Of a stretch of 37,528 nt of DNA, positions 1 through 7,891 are shown one piece after another (position 1 is the stretch's first letter; each line of letters begins with the position of its first letter). The stretch is from an uncultured Faecalibacterium sp. (GTDB lineage: Bacteria; Bacillota; Clostridia; Oscillospirales; Ruminococcaceae). A model generated the notes under the pieces. It had not been told where the DNA came from, did not search any database, and saw only the letters and a list, made by a program, of their open reading frames with translations. The position numbers were made by a program, and so were the translations under genes. The DNA lies in the NCBI GenBank assembly GCA_934525845.1, contig CAKSZS010000022.1, positions 1 to 37,528 of the forward strand, written 5' to 3'.

Positions 1-156
1 ATGAACGGCGTATCCATGAAGCAGGTTCAGGAATGGCTGGGGCACAGCACCTTTTCTACCACCGCTGACATCTACGCACATCTCGATTACAAAAGCAAAC
101 AGGGGTCTGCTGGGGTCATTGCGAACCTTTTGGGAGAATCCAAACTCCCCAAATAA
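1..156 (+). CDS. Tyrosine recombinase (phage-type integrase), C-terminal end
   Basis: Only the last 52 codons are in the window; the reading frame is open from base 1, so the gene starts further left. The visible piece has the C-terminal catalytic signature of tyrosine recombinases: WLGHS, then TTADIYAHL, in which the Tyr is the expected nucleophile that links to DNA. It stops about 110 bases before the 3' end of a tRNA-Ser gene and points towards it, the usual layout of an integrated island with its integrase next to the tRNA attachment site. The element would lie to the left. The family call is firm; the element type cannot be known from here. Confidence 0.88.
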   Translation: MNGVSMKQVQEWLGHSTFSTTADIYAHLDYKSKQGSAGVIANLLGESKLPK

Positions 157-224
157 TTATAGATTTATCGTTCATGTATAAAGCATACTGTGATGAGGAA
201 AAAGCGGTCTTTCTTTGCTTGATG

Positions 225-263
225 CAAAAGAAAAAGTCGCAGGTTCGTTTGAATCTGCGACTT
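225..263 (-). terminator. Rho-independent terminator of tRNA-Ser
   Basis: A 13-bp stem (234-246 with 251-263, one G-U pair) with a 4-base loop is followed on the minus strand by a T-rich run (TTTTTCTTTT). It sits directly after the tRNA 3' end and ends its transcript. Confidence 0.85.
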
Positions 264-264
264 C

Positions 265-355
265 TGGCGGAGATGGTGGGATTCGAACCCACGTGCCCGG
301 TTAAGGACAAAACGATTTCGAGTCGTTCTCGTTACGACCGCTTCGATACATCTCC
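265..355 (-). tRNA. tRNA-Ser(CGA)
   Basis: On the minus strand the 91-nt sequence begins GGAGATG and ends CATCTCC-G-CCA, giving a perfect 7-bp acceptor stem with an encoded CCA. The anticodon loop carries CGA, the T arm has GGTTCGAATCC, and the long variable arm is typical of class II serine tRNAs. The gene is intact. Its 3' end faces the integrase fragment at the left edge, so it is the likely attachment site of an element outside the window; after such an insertion the 3' part of the tRNA may come from the element. Confidence 0.95.
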
Positions 356-495
356 ATATGATAGCCTTTATAGTATAGCAAAAAAGGGGCTTTGCGTCAA
401 CCGGTTTCTCTGCTTCTGCCGCGGGCGGCAAAGCCTGCCGGGCAGCGGCATGAGGGAGTTGCGCCGCTGCAGAGCGTTCTTTTTATAAAAAGGAC

Positions 496-524
496 TGTTC
501 TTTTTTGTGCGATTCGGATATAAT
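496..524 (+). promoter_or_regulatory. Likely promoter of the MATE gene
   Basis: A perfect TATAAT lies at 519-524. The hexamer 17 bases upstream (TGTTCT at 496-501) is a poor -35. The start codon is 48 bases downstream of the -10. Confidence 0.5.
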
Positions 525-571
525 AGGGGAGAACTATTTCAAATTTGAAGTAAAAAGGAGTTTTTCTTCCC

Positions 572-1939
572 ATGGCGCAGGCAAGACAGGACATGGGGTC
601 CGGCAGCGTCCGAAAGCTGATGCTGCAGCTGATGATCCCTGCCGTGGTGGCGCAGGTGGTGAACCTGCTGTACAACATCGTAGACCGCATTTACATCGGG
701 CACATTGAGGGCATCGGCGCAGCCGCGCTCACCGGCGTGGGACTGTTCACCCCCATCCTCATGCTGCTGAACGCGTTCGCCATGCTGGTGGGCGCGGGCG
801 GTGCACCGCGCACCGCCATCGCACTGGGGCAGGGGGACCGGCAGCAGGCCGAAAAGATCATCCCCAACAGCTTTACGGTGCTGATGCTCTTTGCAGTGGT
901 GCTGACCATCGGCTTTTATGCGGGTGCGCCCGCGCTGCTGCGGCTGTTCGGTGCCAGTGACGCCACCCTGCCGTATGCGTTGAGCTACAGCCGCATCTAC
1001 ATTCTGGGTTCTGTATTCGTACTGCTGGTGCTGGGCATGAATCCCTTCATCACAACCCAGGGCTTTGCCAAAACCAGTATGCTCACGACCGTCATCGGTG
1101 CCGTGATCAACATCATTCTGGACCCCATCCTCATCTTCGGAGCCGGGCTGGGCGTGCGGGGCGCCGCCATTGCCACGGTGCTCAGCCAGGCCGTGGGTGC
1201 GGCGTGGATCCTGCGGTTCCTCACCGGCAAAAAGACCCTCCTGCACCTGCGCAAGGACTATCTGCGCCCGGAAAAGCAGATCATCCTGCCGGTGATGGCG
1301 CTGGGCATCTCCACCTTTGTGATGCTCTCCACCGAAAGCCTGCTGTCCATCAGTTTCAGTTCCAGTCTGGCCCGCTACGGCGGTGACGTGGCCGTGGGTG
1401 CCATGACCGTCATCACCAGCGCGTCCCAGCTGTGCACCCTGCCCATTCAGGGCATCTGTCAGGGCGGCCAGCCGGTGACGAGCTTCAACTTCGGCGCAGG
1501 CAAAAAGCCCCGCGTCAAGGAAGCCTTCCGCTTTCAGCTGACCCTGTGCGGCGTATACACCTGCGTGTTCTGGCTTCTGATGATGCTGGTGCCCGGCGCG
1601 GCAGCCGGTATCTTCACCTCGGACAGCACCCTCATCTCCTACACCACCTGGGCCATGCGCATTTACATGGCCGGCATTTTTGCCATGGGCTTCCAGATTG
1701 CCTGCCAGCAGAGCTTTATGGCGCTGGGGCAGGCCAAAGTGAGCCTGCTGCTGGCCTGCCTGCGCAAGATCATCCTGCTGATCCCCCTCATCTTCATCCT
1801 GCCGCATCTGCTGCCGGATCCCGTGTTCGGCGTGTTTCTGGCGGAGCCGGTCAGCGACATTCTGGCCGCGACCATTACCACCATCACCTTCTTCACCCGG
1901 TTCGATAAGATCCTGGACAAGGGTGCCGCAAGGGTCTGA
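572..1939 (+). CDS. MATE family multidrug/cation antiporter
   Basis: A 455-residue integral membrane protein with about twelve hydrophobic segments in two similar halves, the normal size for MATE exporters. Near the N-terminus it has the family pattern NLLYNIVDRIYIG (residues 31-43) and GGAPR (76-80), close to the MepA-type branch of clostridia. MATE proteins export organic cations and drugs using a Na+ or H+ gradient. The start is fixed by AAAGGAG at 554-560, 11 bases upstream of the ATG. The gene is a single transcription unit, with its own -10 upstream and a strong terminator 10 bases after the stop. The substrate cannot be read from the sequence. Confidence 0.93.
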   Translation: MAQARQDMGSGSVRKLMLQLMIPAVVAQVVNLLYNIVDRIYIGHIEGIGAAALTGVGLFTPILMLLNAFAMLVGAGGAPRTAIALGQGDRQQAEKIIPNSFTVLMLFAVVLTIGFYAGAPALLRLFGASDATLPYALSYSRIYILGSVFVLLVLGMNPFITTQGFAKTSMLTTVIGAVINIILDPILIFGAGLGVRGAAIATVLSQAVGAAWILRFLTGKKTLLHLRKDYLRPEKQIILPVMALGISTFVMLSTESLLSISFSSSLARYGGDVAVGAMTVITSASQLCTLPIQGICQGGQPVTSFNFGAGKKPRVKEAFRFQLTLCGVYTCVFWLLMMLVPGAAAGIFTSDSTLISYTTWAMRIYMAGIFAMGFQIACQQSFMALGQAKVSLLLACLRKIILLIPLIFILPHLLPDPVFGVFLAEPVSDILAATITTITFFTRFDKILDKGAARV

Positions 1940-1947
1940 CCGCATAC

Positions 1948-1982
1948 AAAAAGGCGTCTGCCATCTGGCAGACGCCTTTTTG
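1948..1982 (+). terminator. Terminator after the MATE gene
   Basis: A perfect 13-bp stem (1951-1963 with 1966-1978) is followed by a T run. Confidence 0.9.
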
Positions 1983-2110
1983 CGGATAGGGGGGAATGAA
2001 TCATTGCCCTGCCTGATACGGACAGGTCAGTCCCGCGTTCAGCTCCTGATGCTGTGCGAGTACCTGTTTTTCCGTTACATCGAAACGTATGGTGGGTAAA
2101 CGCCTCCAGA

Positions 2111-2149
2111 CAAAAAATGCCTCCGGCAGATGCCGGAGGCATTTTTTGT
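2111..2149 (-). terminator. Terminator of the argD-argF transcript
   Basis: A 12-bp stem, ATGCCTCCGGCA and its complement around a 2-base loop, has A-rich and T-rich flanks on either side, so it can act in both directions. It lies 12 bases after argF. The 120 bases between it and the MATE terminator hold no gene that I can support. Confidence 0.85.
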
Positions 2150-2160
2150 GTTTTCTGGTT

Positions 2161-3075
2161 TTACTTGCCCGCCAGAAGAATGGCCAGCACGGCTTTCTGC
2201 ACGTGCAGGCGGTTCTCGGCTTCGTCAAAGATCTCGGCGGCGTGCTGCTCAAATACGGCGGTGGAGATCTCCTCGCCCCGGTGGGCGGGCAGGCAGTGCA
2301 GCACCATGGCGTCGGGCTTGGCGGCTTCCAGCAGCTTGCCGGTGAGCTGGAAGCCCACAAAATCCCGCAGGCGCTGCTCGCTCTCGGCGGTGCCGGGAGC
2401 GGCAGTGTTCCACACGGCAGTGGCCACCACATCCGCGTCCCGCACGCCCTCGACGGGGTCGGAGGTGAAGTGGAAAGCGCTGCCGTACTTGTGGGCGAAC
2501 ATCAGCACGTCCGCCGCCGGGCGGTAGGTGGGAGGACAGACGCAGGTGACCTGCATCCCGGCCAGCAGACCGCCCACGATGAGACTGTTGGCCATGCTGC
2601 TGCCGTCACCCACAAAGCAGAGCTTCTGCCCGGCCAGCTGGCCCCGGTACTCCCGGATGGTCATCAGGTCGGCCAGCACCTGGCAGGGGTGGGCGTAGTC
2701 GGTCAGGCCGTTGATGACCGGCACCCCGGCCAGCTCGGCAAACTCTTCCAGGTCCCGCTGCCGGTAGGTGCGCCAGACCACGCAGTCGTAGTAGCGGCCC
2801 AGCACCCGGGCGGTGTCCTTGAGCGGCTCACCGCGCCCGGCCTGCAGCTCGGCGGTATTCATATAGTTGCCCAGACCGCCCATCTGGTACACACCCACCT
2901 CAAAGCTGGTGCGGGTGCGGGTGGATGCCTTGGAGAACATCATCGCCACGCTTTTGCCCGCCAGCAGGGGAGCGGTGCCGCCCAGCTTCTGCTGGGCCTT
3001 GAGCTGGTCCGCCACATCCAGGATGTGGGTCAGCTCCTCGGGGGTGAGGTCGCTCATTTTCAGCAGATTTTTCAT
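2161..3075 (-). CDS. argF: Ornithine carbamoyltransferase
   Basis: This 304-residue enzyme joins carbamoyl phosphate and ornithine to give citrulline, the sixth step of arginine synthesis, in the cytosol. The carbamoyl-phosphate loop STRTRTS is at residues 51-57, HPCQ at 129-132 and the ornithine-side HCLP at 260-263, all intact. Length is normal for the family. The ATG overlaps the argD stop by four bases (ATGA), so the two are translationally coupled. Adjacent argD, argB, argJ, argC, argH and argG make a biosynthetic role far more likely than a catabolic arcB. It is the last gene before a strong terminator. Confidence 0.96.
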   Translation of the reverse strand: MKNLLKMSDLTPEELTHILDVADQLKAQQKLGGTAPLLAGKSVAMMFSKASTRTRTSFEVGVYQMGGLGNYMNTAELQAGRGEPLKDTARVLGRYYDCVVWRTYRQRDLEEFAELAGVPVINGLTDYAHPCQVLADLMTIREYRGQLAGQKLCFVGDGSSMANSLIVGGLLAGMQVTCVCPPTYRPAADVLMFAHKYGSAFHFTSDPVEGVRDADVVATAVWNTAAPGTAESEQRLRDFVGFQLTGKLLEAAKPDAMVLHCLPAHRGEEISTAVFEQHAAEIFDEAENRLHVQKAVLAILLAGK

Positions 3076-4274
3076 ACCTGCTCCTTCGGAGCCGCAGGCT
3101 CCATCCCGCGCAGTACATTGCCCAGAATGTCCAGCGCCATCTCCACATCGTGCTCGGTGAGGGTCAGCGGGGGCAGCAGGCGCAGACGGGTCTTGGCGGT
3201 GAGCACCAGCAGGCCCTGCTCCCGGCAGGCGGCCAGCACATCGGCGGCGGCGACATCGTAGAACTCGATGCCCACCATCAGGCCGATGCCGGACAGGCTC
3301 TTGATGTGGGGCAGCTTGGCCAGACCGGTGCGCAACTGGACCGCGCGGTCGTTGACGTTGGCCAGGAAGCTCTGGTCCATGCGGTCCACCACCACGTTGG
3401 CACCAGCGCAGACCACCGGGTTGCCGCCAAAGGTGGAGCCGTGGGTGCCGGGGCCCATGCCGCCGGCGACCTTTTCGCTCAGCAGCACGGCACCGATGGG
3501 CAGACCGCCGCCCAGGCCCTTGGCCAGGGTGACGATGTCCGGCTTGAGGTTGTAGTGCTCACAGCACAGGAAGGTGCCGGTGCGGCCCACGCCGGTCTGC
3601 ACCTCGTCCACGATGAGGACCAGGTCCTTCTCGTCGCAGAGCTTGCGCACAGCCTGCACATAATCCGGGTCCAGCGCCATGACGCCGCCCTCGCCCTGAA
3701 TCAGCTCCAGCATGACGGCGCAGGTGTTGCGGTCCACCAGTTCCTGCAGGGCCTCGATGTCCCCCGCCGGGGCATACAGGAAGCCCTCGTTGAAGGGGCC
3801 GAAGTAGTTGTGGAACACCTCCTGACCGGTGGCGGTCAGGGTGGCGATGGTGCGGCCATGGAAGCTGTTGACCAGGGTGATGACCGTGGTGCGGTCCTTG
3901 CTGTAGTGGTCCACGCTGTACTTGCGGGCGGCCTTGATGGCGCCCTCGTTGGCCTCGGCGCCGGAGTTGCCGAAGAACACCTTGCTCATGCCGGTGCGCT
4001 TGCACAGCTTCTTGGCCAGCTTGCCGCAGGGGGAGGTGTAGTACAGGTTGGAGGTGTGCTGCAGTTTGTGGGCCTGCTCGGACACGGCTTCCGCCCAGGT
4101 CAGGTCACAGTAGCCCAGGCTGTTGACGCCGATGCCGCTGGTGAAGTCCAGATACTTCTGGCCCTCGGGACCCTCGGCATACAGACCATGGCCCTTTGCC
4201 AGCACCACGGGGTTGCGGTTATAGGTGTGCAGGACGTATTCGTTGTCCCGCTTGATGACTTTTTCAGAATCCAT
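3072..4274 (-). CDS. argD: Acetylornithine aminotransferase (PLP-dependent)
   Basis: A 400-residue class III aminotransferase that makes N-acetylornithine from N-acetylglutamate semialdehyde using glutamate. The PLP-binding lysine is K252 in TLAKGLGGG, preceded by D223 in VDEVQ, which contacts the pyridine nitrogen; the N-terminal half has FGNSGAEANE (101-110). The start is supported by GGAGGG eight bases upstream of the ATG. It precedes argF with a 4-base overlap. Upstream lies a 356-base repeat-rich gap with a candidate promoter next to the argB stop. Many clostridial ArgD enzymes also act on succinyl-diaminopimelate precursors; that cannot be excluded here. Confidence 0.96.
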   Translation of the reverse strand: MDSEKVIKRDNEYVLHTYNRNPVVLAKGHGLYAEGPEGQKYLDFTSGIGVNSLGYCDLTWAEAVSEQAHKLQHTSNLYYTSPCGKLAKKLCKRTGMSKVFFGNSGAEANEGAIKAARKYSVDHYSKDRTTVITLVNSFHGRTIATLTATGQEVFHNYFGPFNEGFLYAPAGDIEALQELVDRNTCAVMLELIQGEGGVMALDPDYVQAVRKLCDEKDLVLIVDEVQTGVGRTGTFLCCEHYNLKPDIVTLAKGLGGGLPIGAVLLSEKVAGGMGPGTHGSTFGGNPVVCAGANVVVDRMDQSFLANVNDRAVQLRTGLAKLPHIKSLSGIGLMVGIEFYDVAAADVLAACREQGLLVLTAKTRLRLLPPLTLTEHDVEMALDILGNVLRGMEPAAPKEQV

Positions 4275-4348
4275 AGGTGTACCCTCCTATTGATGCGATT
4301 ACAGACCGTTGCTTGCATAACGGCAGCATCCTCACCCTCTCCGCCGCG

Positions 4349-4574
4349 GCTTGCGGTTTTGCCAAAGGCTTCCCCTGGTCGGGGGAAGCTGTCGCCGTAG
4401 GCGACTGATGAGGGCGCAGAAAAGCAACTGCTGCGATATTACCCCTCATCCGGCGCATTCGCGCCACCTTCCCCCCAAGGGGTGAAGGCTTTGACAGTCC
4501 ACGCAAAGTTACCGGTTTTGCCAGGGGCTCTCCCTTTGGGAGAGCTGTCGCCGACAGGCGGCTGAGAGGGCGAA
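4349..4574. repeat. Three copies of a two-hairpin interspersed repeat
   Basis: Three related units (4367-4416, 4442-4490 in reverse orientation, 4524-4572) each combine a C-rich/G-rich hairpin (for example TTCCCC/GGGGAA), the joiner AGCTG, a second short hairpin and a GATGAGGG-type end. The second stem differs between copies (GTCGCC/GGCGAC, GGCGC/GCGCC, GTCGCC/GGCGGC) yet still pairs. CGGTTTTGCCA precedes two units. Related copies lie at 9325-9454, 20801-20925 and 21713-21811. They would form part of the argD mRNA leader. No gene is seen in the gap 4275-4630. Confidence 0.8.
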
Positions 4575-4597
4575 CCTGTCAACCGTATATTTTTCTT

Positions 4598-4626
4598 ATT
4601 ATACCGCCTGTGCGGCGCTTCCGCAA
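4598..4626 (-). promoter_or_regulatory. Candidate promoter for argD-argF
   Basis: On the minus strand TATAAT (4598-4603) is preceded, 17 bases upstream, by TTGCGG (4621-4626), just downstream of the argB stop. It would give a leader of about 315 bases that contains the hairpin repeats. Confidence 0.5.
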
Positions 4627-4630
4627 TCGT

Positions 4631-5485
4631 TTATTCTCGATGGCTGCGGCGGTAGAAGCGGGTGCCGGAACCACGGTTGGAGAACAGCTCCAGCAGGATG
4701 GAGTGGGGCACACGGCCATCGATGATGACCGCCTCGTGGACGCCCTGATAAATGGCGTCTGCCATGCCGCCGATCTTGGGGATCATGCCGCCCGCGATGA
4801 TGCCGGCGGACTTGTAGCCCTCGATCTCGGAGACCTCCACCTCGGGGATGAGGGTGCTCTCGTCGTCCTTGTCCATCAGCAGACCGGCGATATCGGTCAT
4901 GGACACCAGCTTTTCGGCCTTGAGCGCAATGGCGATCTGGGCCGCGGCGGTGTCCGCGTTGACGTTGTAGGCCTGGCCCAGGTCATCCATGCCGACGGTG
5001 GCAATGACCGGGATGAAGCCGCCGTCCAGCAGGCTGGAGATCAGGGTGGGGTCCACATGGACGATCTCGCCCACATGGCCCAGCTGGGGGTCCAGCTCGG
5101 TGCAGCGGAGCATCTGGCCGTCCATGCCGCACAGGCCGACGCCGCGGCCGCGCAGTTTGGCCACCAGGTCCTTGTTCACCTTACCGGCCAGCACCTGCTG
5201 GACGATCTCCATGGTGGCATCGTCGGTCACCCGCAGACCGTTGGCGAAATGGCTCTCGACCCCGACCTTTTTCAGCATCTCATTGATGGCCGGGCCGCCG
5301 CCGTGCACCAGCACGACCCGCACACCCAGCAGGGTGAGGGTGACCAGGTCGTTCATGACGGCATTTTTCAGTTCTTCGTTGATCATGGCATTGCCGCCGT
5401 ACTTGATGACCATGGTCTTTCCGTGATACTTCTGGATGTAGGGTGTCGCCTCGGAAAACAGGCGCGCCATTTCTTCGTTTTTCAT
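4631..5485 (-). CDS. argB: Acetylglutamate kinase
   Basis: A 284-residue amino acid kinase that phosphorylates N-acetylglutamate, the second and usually the controlled step of arginine synthesis. The nucleotide-binding lysine K28 is in IKYGG and the glycine loop HGGGP is at 61-65. An N-terminal helix ahead of the kinase core (residues 1-24) resembles that of arginine-inhibited hexameric forms, so feedback inhibition is plausible but inferred. The start follows AAGAGGAA. The gene is separated from argJ by a 200-base block of small hairpins. Confidence 0.96.
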   Translation of the reverse strand: MKNEEMARLFSEATPYIQKYHGKTMVIKYGGNAMINEELKNAVMNDLVTLTLLGVRVVLVHGGGPAINEMLKKVGVESHFANGLRVTDDATMEIVQQVLAGKVNKDLVAKLRGRGVGLCGMDGQMLRCTELDPQLGHVGEIVHVDPTLISSLLDGGFIPVIATVGMDDLGQAYNVNADTAAAQIAIALKAEKLVSMTDIAGLLMDKDDESTLIPEVEVSEIEGYKSAGIIAGGMIPKIGGMADAIYQGVHEAVIIDGRVPHSILLELFSNRGSGTRFYRRSHRE

Positions 5486-5510
5486 ATCCGTTCCTCTTGC
5501 CGTACCAAAA

Positions 5511-5690
5511 ATGATGTTTGCCGTTTTCCGGCAAATGATGTACTTCGCAATGATGTTCCGGCTGTGCCGGGATGATGCACGCTGCGGCGCATATGGAGTT
5601 TTGCCAACAGCATTTCATCTTTTGTGCGCAGGGCGCACAACATCATGTTCCGCCGCTGCGGAATGCATCATTGCCCGCAGGGCACATCAT
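5511..5690. repeat. Array of mini-hairpins punctuated by ATGATG / CATCAT
   Basis: ATGATG occurs at 5511, 5535, 5550 and 5572; its complement CATCAT occurs at 5641, 5666 and 5685. Between these marks lie short perfect palindromes: TTGCCG/CGGCAA (5518-5534), CCGGC/GCCGG (5558-5570), TGTGCGC/GCGCACA (5623-5639), TTCCGC/GCGGAA (5648-5663) and TGCCC/GGGCA (5672-5684). The left half carries the mark in one sense and the right half in the other, so the whole block is itself an inverted repeat. The last CATCAT contains the argJ stop codon. Confidence 0.8.
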
Positions 5691-6916
5691 GTTCTGTAAT
5701 CGCCGTTGATCTTCACATAGTCGTAGGTCAGGTCACAGCCCCAGGCCTTGGCGCTGGCGTCGCCGGTGCCCATATCCACCTTGACCAGAATGTCGTGCTC
5801 GGCCAGGACCTTGGCGGCCTCGTCCTCGCTGTAGGGGTGGTAGGCGGCGTTCTCGCACACATACACTTCCCCGGCTTTGCTGGACAGCCAGACACACACC
5901 TTGTCGATGGAGAAATCGCCGGGGGTGTAGCCGATGGCGCAGAGGATACGGCCCCAGTTGGCGTCGCGGCCAAAGACCGCCGCCTTAAACAGGTTGGAGC
6001 AGACCACACTGCGGGAGACCGCACGGGCGGTCTTCAGGTCGGGAGCGTGGGTCACCTCGCAGGTGATGAGGTGGGTGGCGCCCTCGCCGTCTCCGGCGTG
6101 CTCGGCGCACATATGCTCGGCAATGGCGGTCAGTGCTGCCACAAAGGCGTCGTAATCGGCGTTTTCCTCGGTGATCTCCGGGTTCCCGGCCAGACCGGAT
6201 GCCATGATGATGAGGGTGTCGTTGGTGGAAGTATCCAGGTCCACGCTCATCTGATTGTAGGTGCCGGGCACCACGGTCTTCAGGGCCTTTTCCAGCAGGG
6301 CAGGGGAGACTGCCGCGTCGGTGGTGTAAAAAGCCAGCATGGTGGCCATGTTGGGGGCGATCATGCCGCTGCCCTTGCCGATGGCACCCACGGTGCAGGT
6401 CTTGCCGCCCAGCTCGAACTGGATGGCGTATTCCTTTTTGTGGGTGTCGGTGGTCATGATGGCGGTGGCGGCGTCGGTGCTGCCCTGCTCGGTGGCGGCC
6501 AGCTTGGCGGCGGCGGCAGGAATGCCCCGGGCAAACGGGTCGATGACCATGGGCTGGCCGATGACGCCGGTGGAAGCGGGCAGAACGTCGTTGGCATCGA
6601 TGCCCAGTTCCCTGCCCACCAGCTCACAGCACTCTTCCGCCAGGGCCACGCCGTTGGCGGCGCAGGTGTTGGCGTTGCCGCTGTTCACCACGATGGCCTG
6701 TGCATAGCCGTCCTTCAGATGGGCGCGGTCCACCTTGATGGGCGCACCGCAGACCTTGTTGGTGGTGTACACCCCGGCGGCGGCACAGCGCACGTCCGCC
6801 TTGATGAGTGCCAGATCGTATTTTTCCGCATGGTTTGCGCGGATGCCGCAGTGCACGCCAGCCGCTGCAAAGCCCTTGGGCGCGCAGATGCCGCCCGCAA
6901 CTTCTTTATACTGCAT
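5687..6916 (-). CDS. argJ: Bifunctional ornithine acetyltransferase / N-acetylglutamate synthase
   Basis: A 409-residue Ntn-type enzyme that moves the acetyl group from N-acetylornithine to glutamate and, if bifunctional, also uses acetyl-CoA to prime the cycle. The precursor cuts itself before a catalytic threonine; here this is T192 in PNMATML, preceded by KGSGMI (181-186). I chose the ATG at 6916 (MQYKEV) because GAAAGGAAA lies just upstream; an in-frame ATG at 6937 lacks such a site. argC ends 33 bases upstream, so argH-argC-argJ look like one operon. The stop codon falls inside the hairpin array at 5511-5690. Confidence 0.95.
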   Translation of the reverse strand: MQYKEVAGGICAPKGFAAAGVHCGIRANHAEKYDLALIKADVRCAAAGVYTTNKVCGAPIKVDRAHLKDGYAQAIVVNSGNANTCAANGVALAEECCELVGRELGIDANDVLPASTGVIGQPMVIDPFARGIPAAAAKLAATEQGSTDAATAIMTTDTHKKEYAIQFELGGKTCTVGAIGKGSGMIAPNMATMLAFYTTDAAVSPALLEKALKTVVPGTYNQMSVDLDTSTNDTLIIMASGLAGNPEITEENADYDAFVAALTAIAEHMCAEHAGDGEGATHLITCEVTHAPDLKTARAVSRSVVCSNLFKAAVFGRDANWGRILCAIGYTPGDFSIDKVCVWLSSKAGEVYVCENAAYHPYSEDEAAKVLAEHDILVKVDMGTGDASAKAWGCDLTYDYVKINGDYRT

Positions 6917-6949
6917 AACGATTTTCCTTTCCCACAAAGAAAAACAAGT

Positions 6950-7891
6950 TTATTCCAATCCCTGGGTCTCCGGCAGGCCCAGCATCAGGTTCATGCACTG
7001 GACCGCTGCGCCGGAAGAGCCCTTGCCCAGATTGTCGAACAGCGACACCAGCATCATCTGATCGCCGGCGGCGTTCACGGTCAGGTACAGCTCCATGCGG
7101 TCGGTACCGGCCATGGCATTGGCGTACAAGCCGTTCTCGGGCAGGGTCTCGTTCAGGGCATGCACCTTGACGGTGGCGGCGTCCTTGTAGTAATCGGCCA
7201 GGCCCGCGGCCACGGCTTCGGCGGTGGTGCCGGCCAGGTTCAGGTCCAGCGGCACCAGCACCTGCATCCCGCAGTAGTAATCACACACCACCGGCACGAA
7301 CATGGGCGTATGGGCCAGACCGCTGATCTTCTGCATCTCGGGCAGGTGCTTGTGGGCAAGGCCCAGACCGTAGCTCTTGGGTGCATCCAGCTTGCTGTGG
7401 GCCGGGCGGTCGGCGCTCTCGTACTCGGCGATCATCTTTTTGCCGCCGCCGGAATAACCGGAAATTCCGGTGCAGCTGAACGGATACTCTGTCGGGGCAA
7501 GACCCAGCTCCACCAGCGGGCGGGCGATGCTGATAAAGCCGCTGGCATAGCAGCCGGGCACCGCCACGCGGTAGGAATTCCGGATCTTCTCCTTCTGGCC
7601 CTTCAGTTCCGGGAAGCCGTAATCCCAGGCGGCATCGGTGCGGAAGGCGGTGGAAGTGTCCAGCACCTTCACGTCCGGGCGCAGCAGGGGCATGACCTCC
7701 TTGGATGCCGCATCCGGCAGGCAGAGGAACGCCAGGTCGGCGGAGTTGATGACCTTGGCCCGCTCGTTCACATCCTTGCGGCCCTCGGCGGAGATGGACA
7801 GCAGCTCAATTTCCGGGCGCTGTGCCAGACGGTCCGCGATGCGCAGGCCGGTGGTGCCGGACGAGCCGTCGATGAATACTTTTACGCTCAT
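6950..7891 (-). CDS. argC: N-acetyl-gamma-glutamyl-phosphate reductase (short type)
   Basis: A 313-residue NADPH-dependent reductase that makes N-acetylglutamate semialdehyde from the acyl phosphate formed by ArgB. The N-terminal Rossmann loop is FIDGSSGTTG (6-15) and the catalytic cysteine is C114 in VPGCYASG. The length matches the short (about 310 residue) form of ArgC rather than the common 340-350 residue form. The ATG at 7891 overlaps the argH stop by four bases, and the protein begins at MSVKVF; a longer upstream reading has no family similarity. Confidence 0.95.
   Translation of the reverse strand: MSVKVFIDGSSGTTGLRIADRLAQRPEIELLSISAEGRKDVNERAKVINSADLAFLCLPDAASKEVMPLLRPDVKVLDTSTAFRTDAAWDYGFPELKGQKEKIRNSYRVAVPGCYASGFISIARPLVELGLAPTEYPFSCTGISGYSGGGKKMIAEYESADRPAHSKLDAPKSYGLGLAHKHLPEMQKISGLAHTPMFVPVVCDYYCGMQVLVPLDLNLAGTTAEAVAAGLADYYKDAATVKVHALNETLPENGLYANAMAGTDRMELYLTVNAAGDQMMLVSLFDNLGKGSSGAAVQCMNLMLGLPETQGLE

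Noticed and set aside
539..1945. 468-codon open frame opposite the MATE gene
   Set aside because: Composition is an antisense shadow (runs of His, Gln, Gly) of a GC-rich gene; the plus-strand protein has clear family motifs and a ribosome site.
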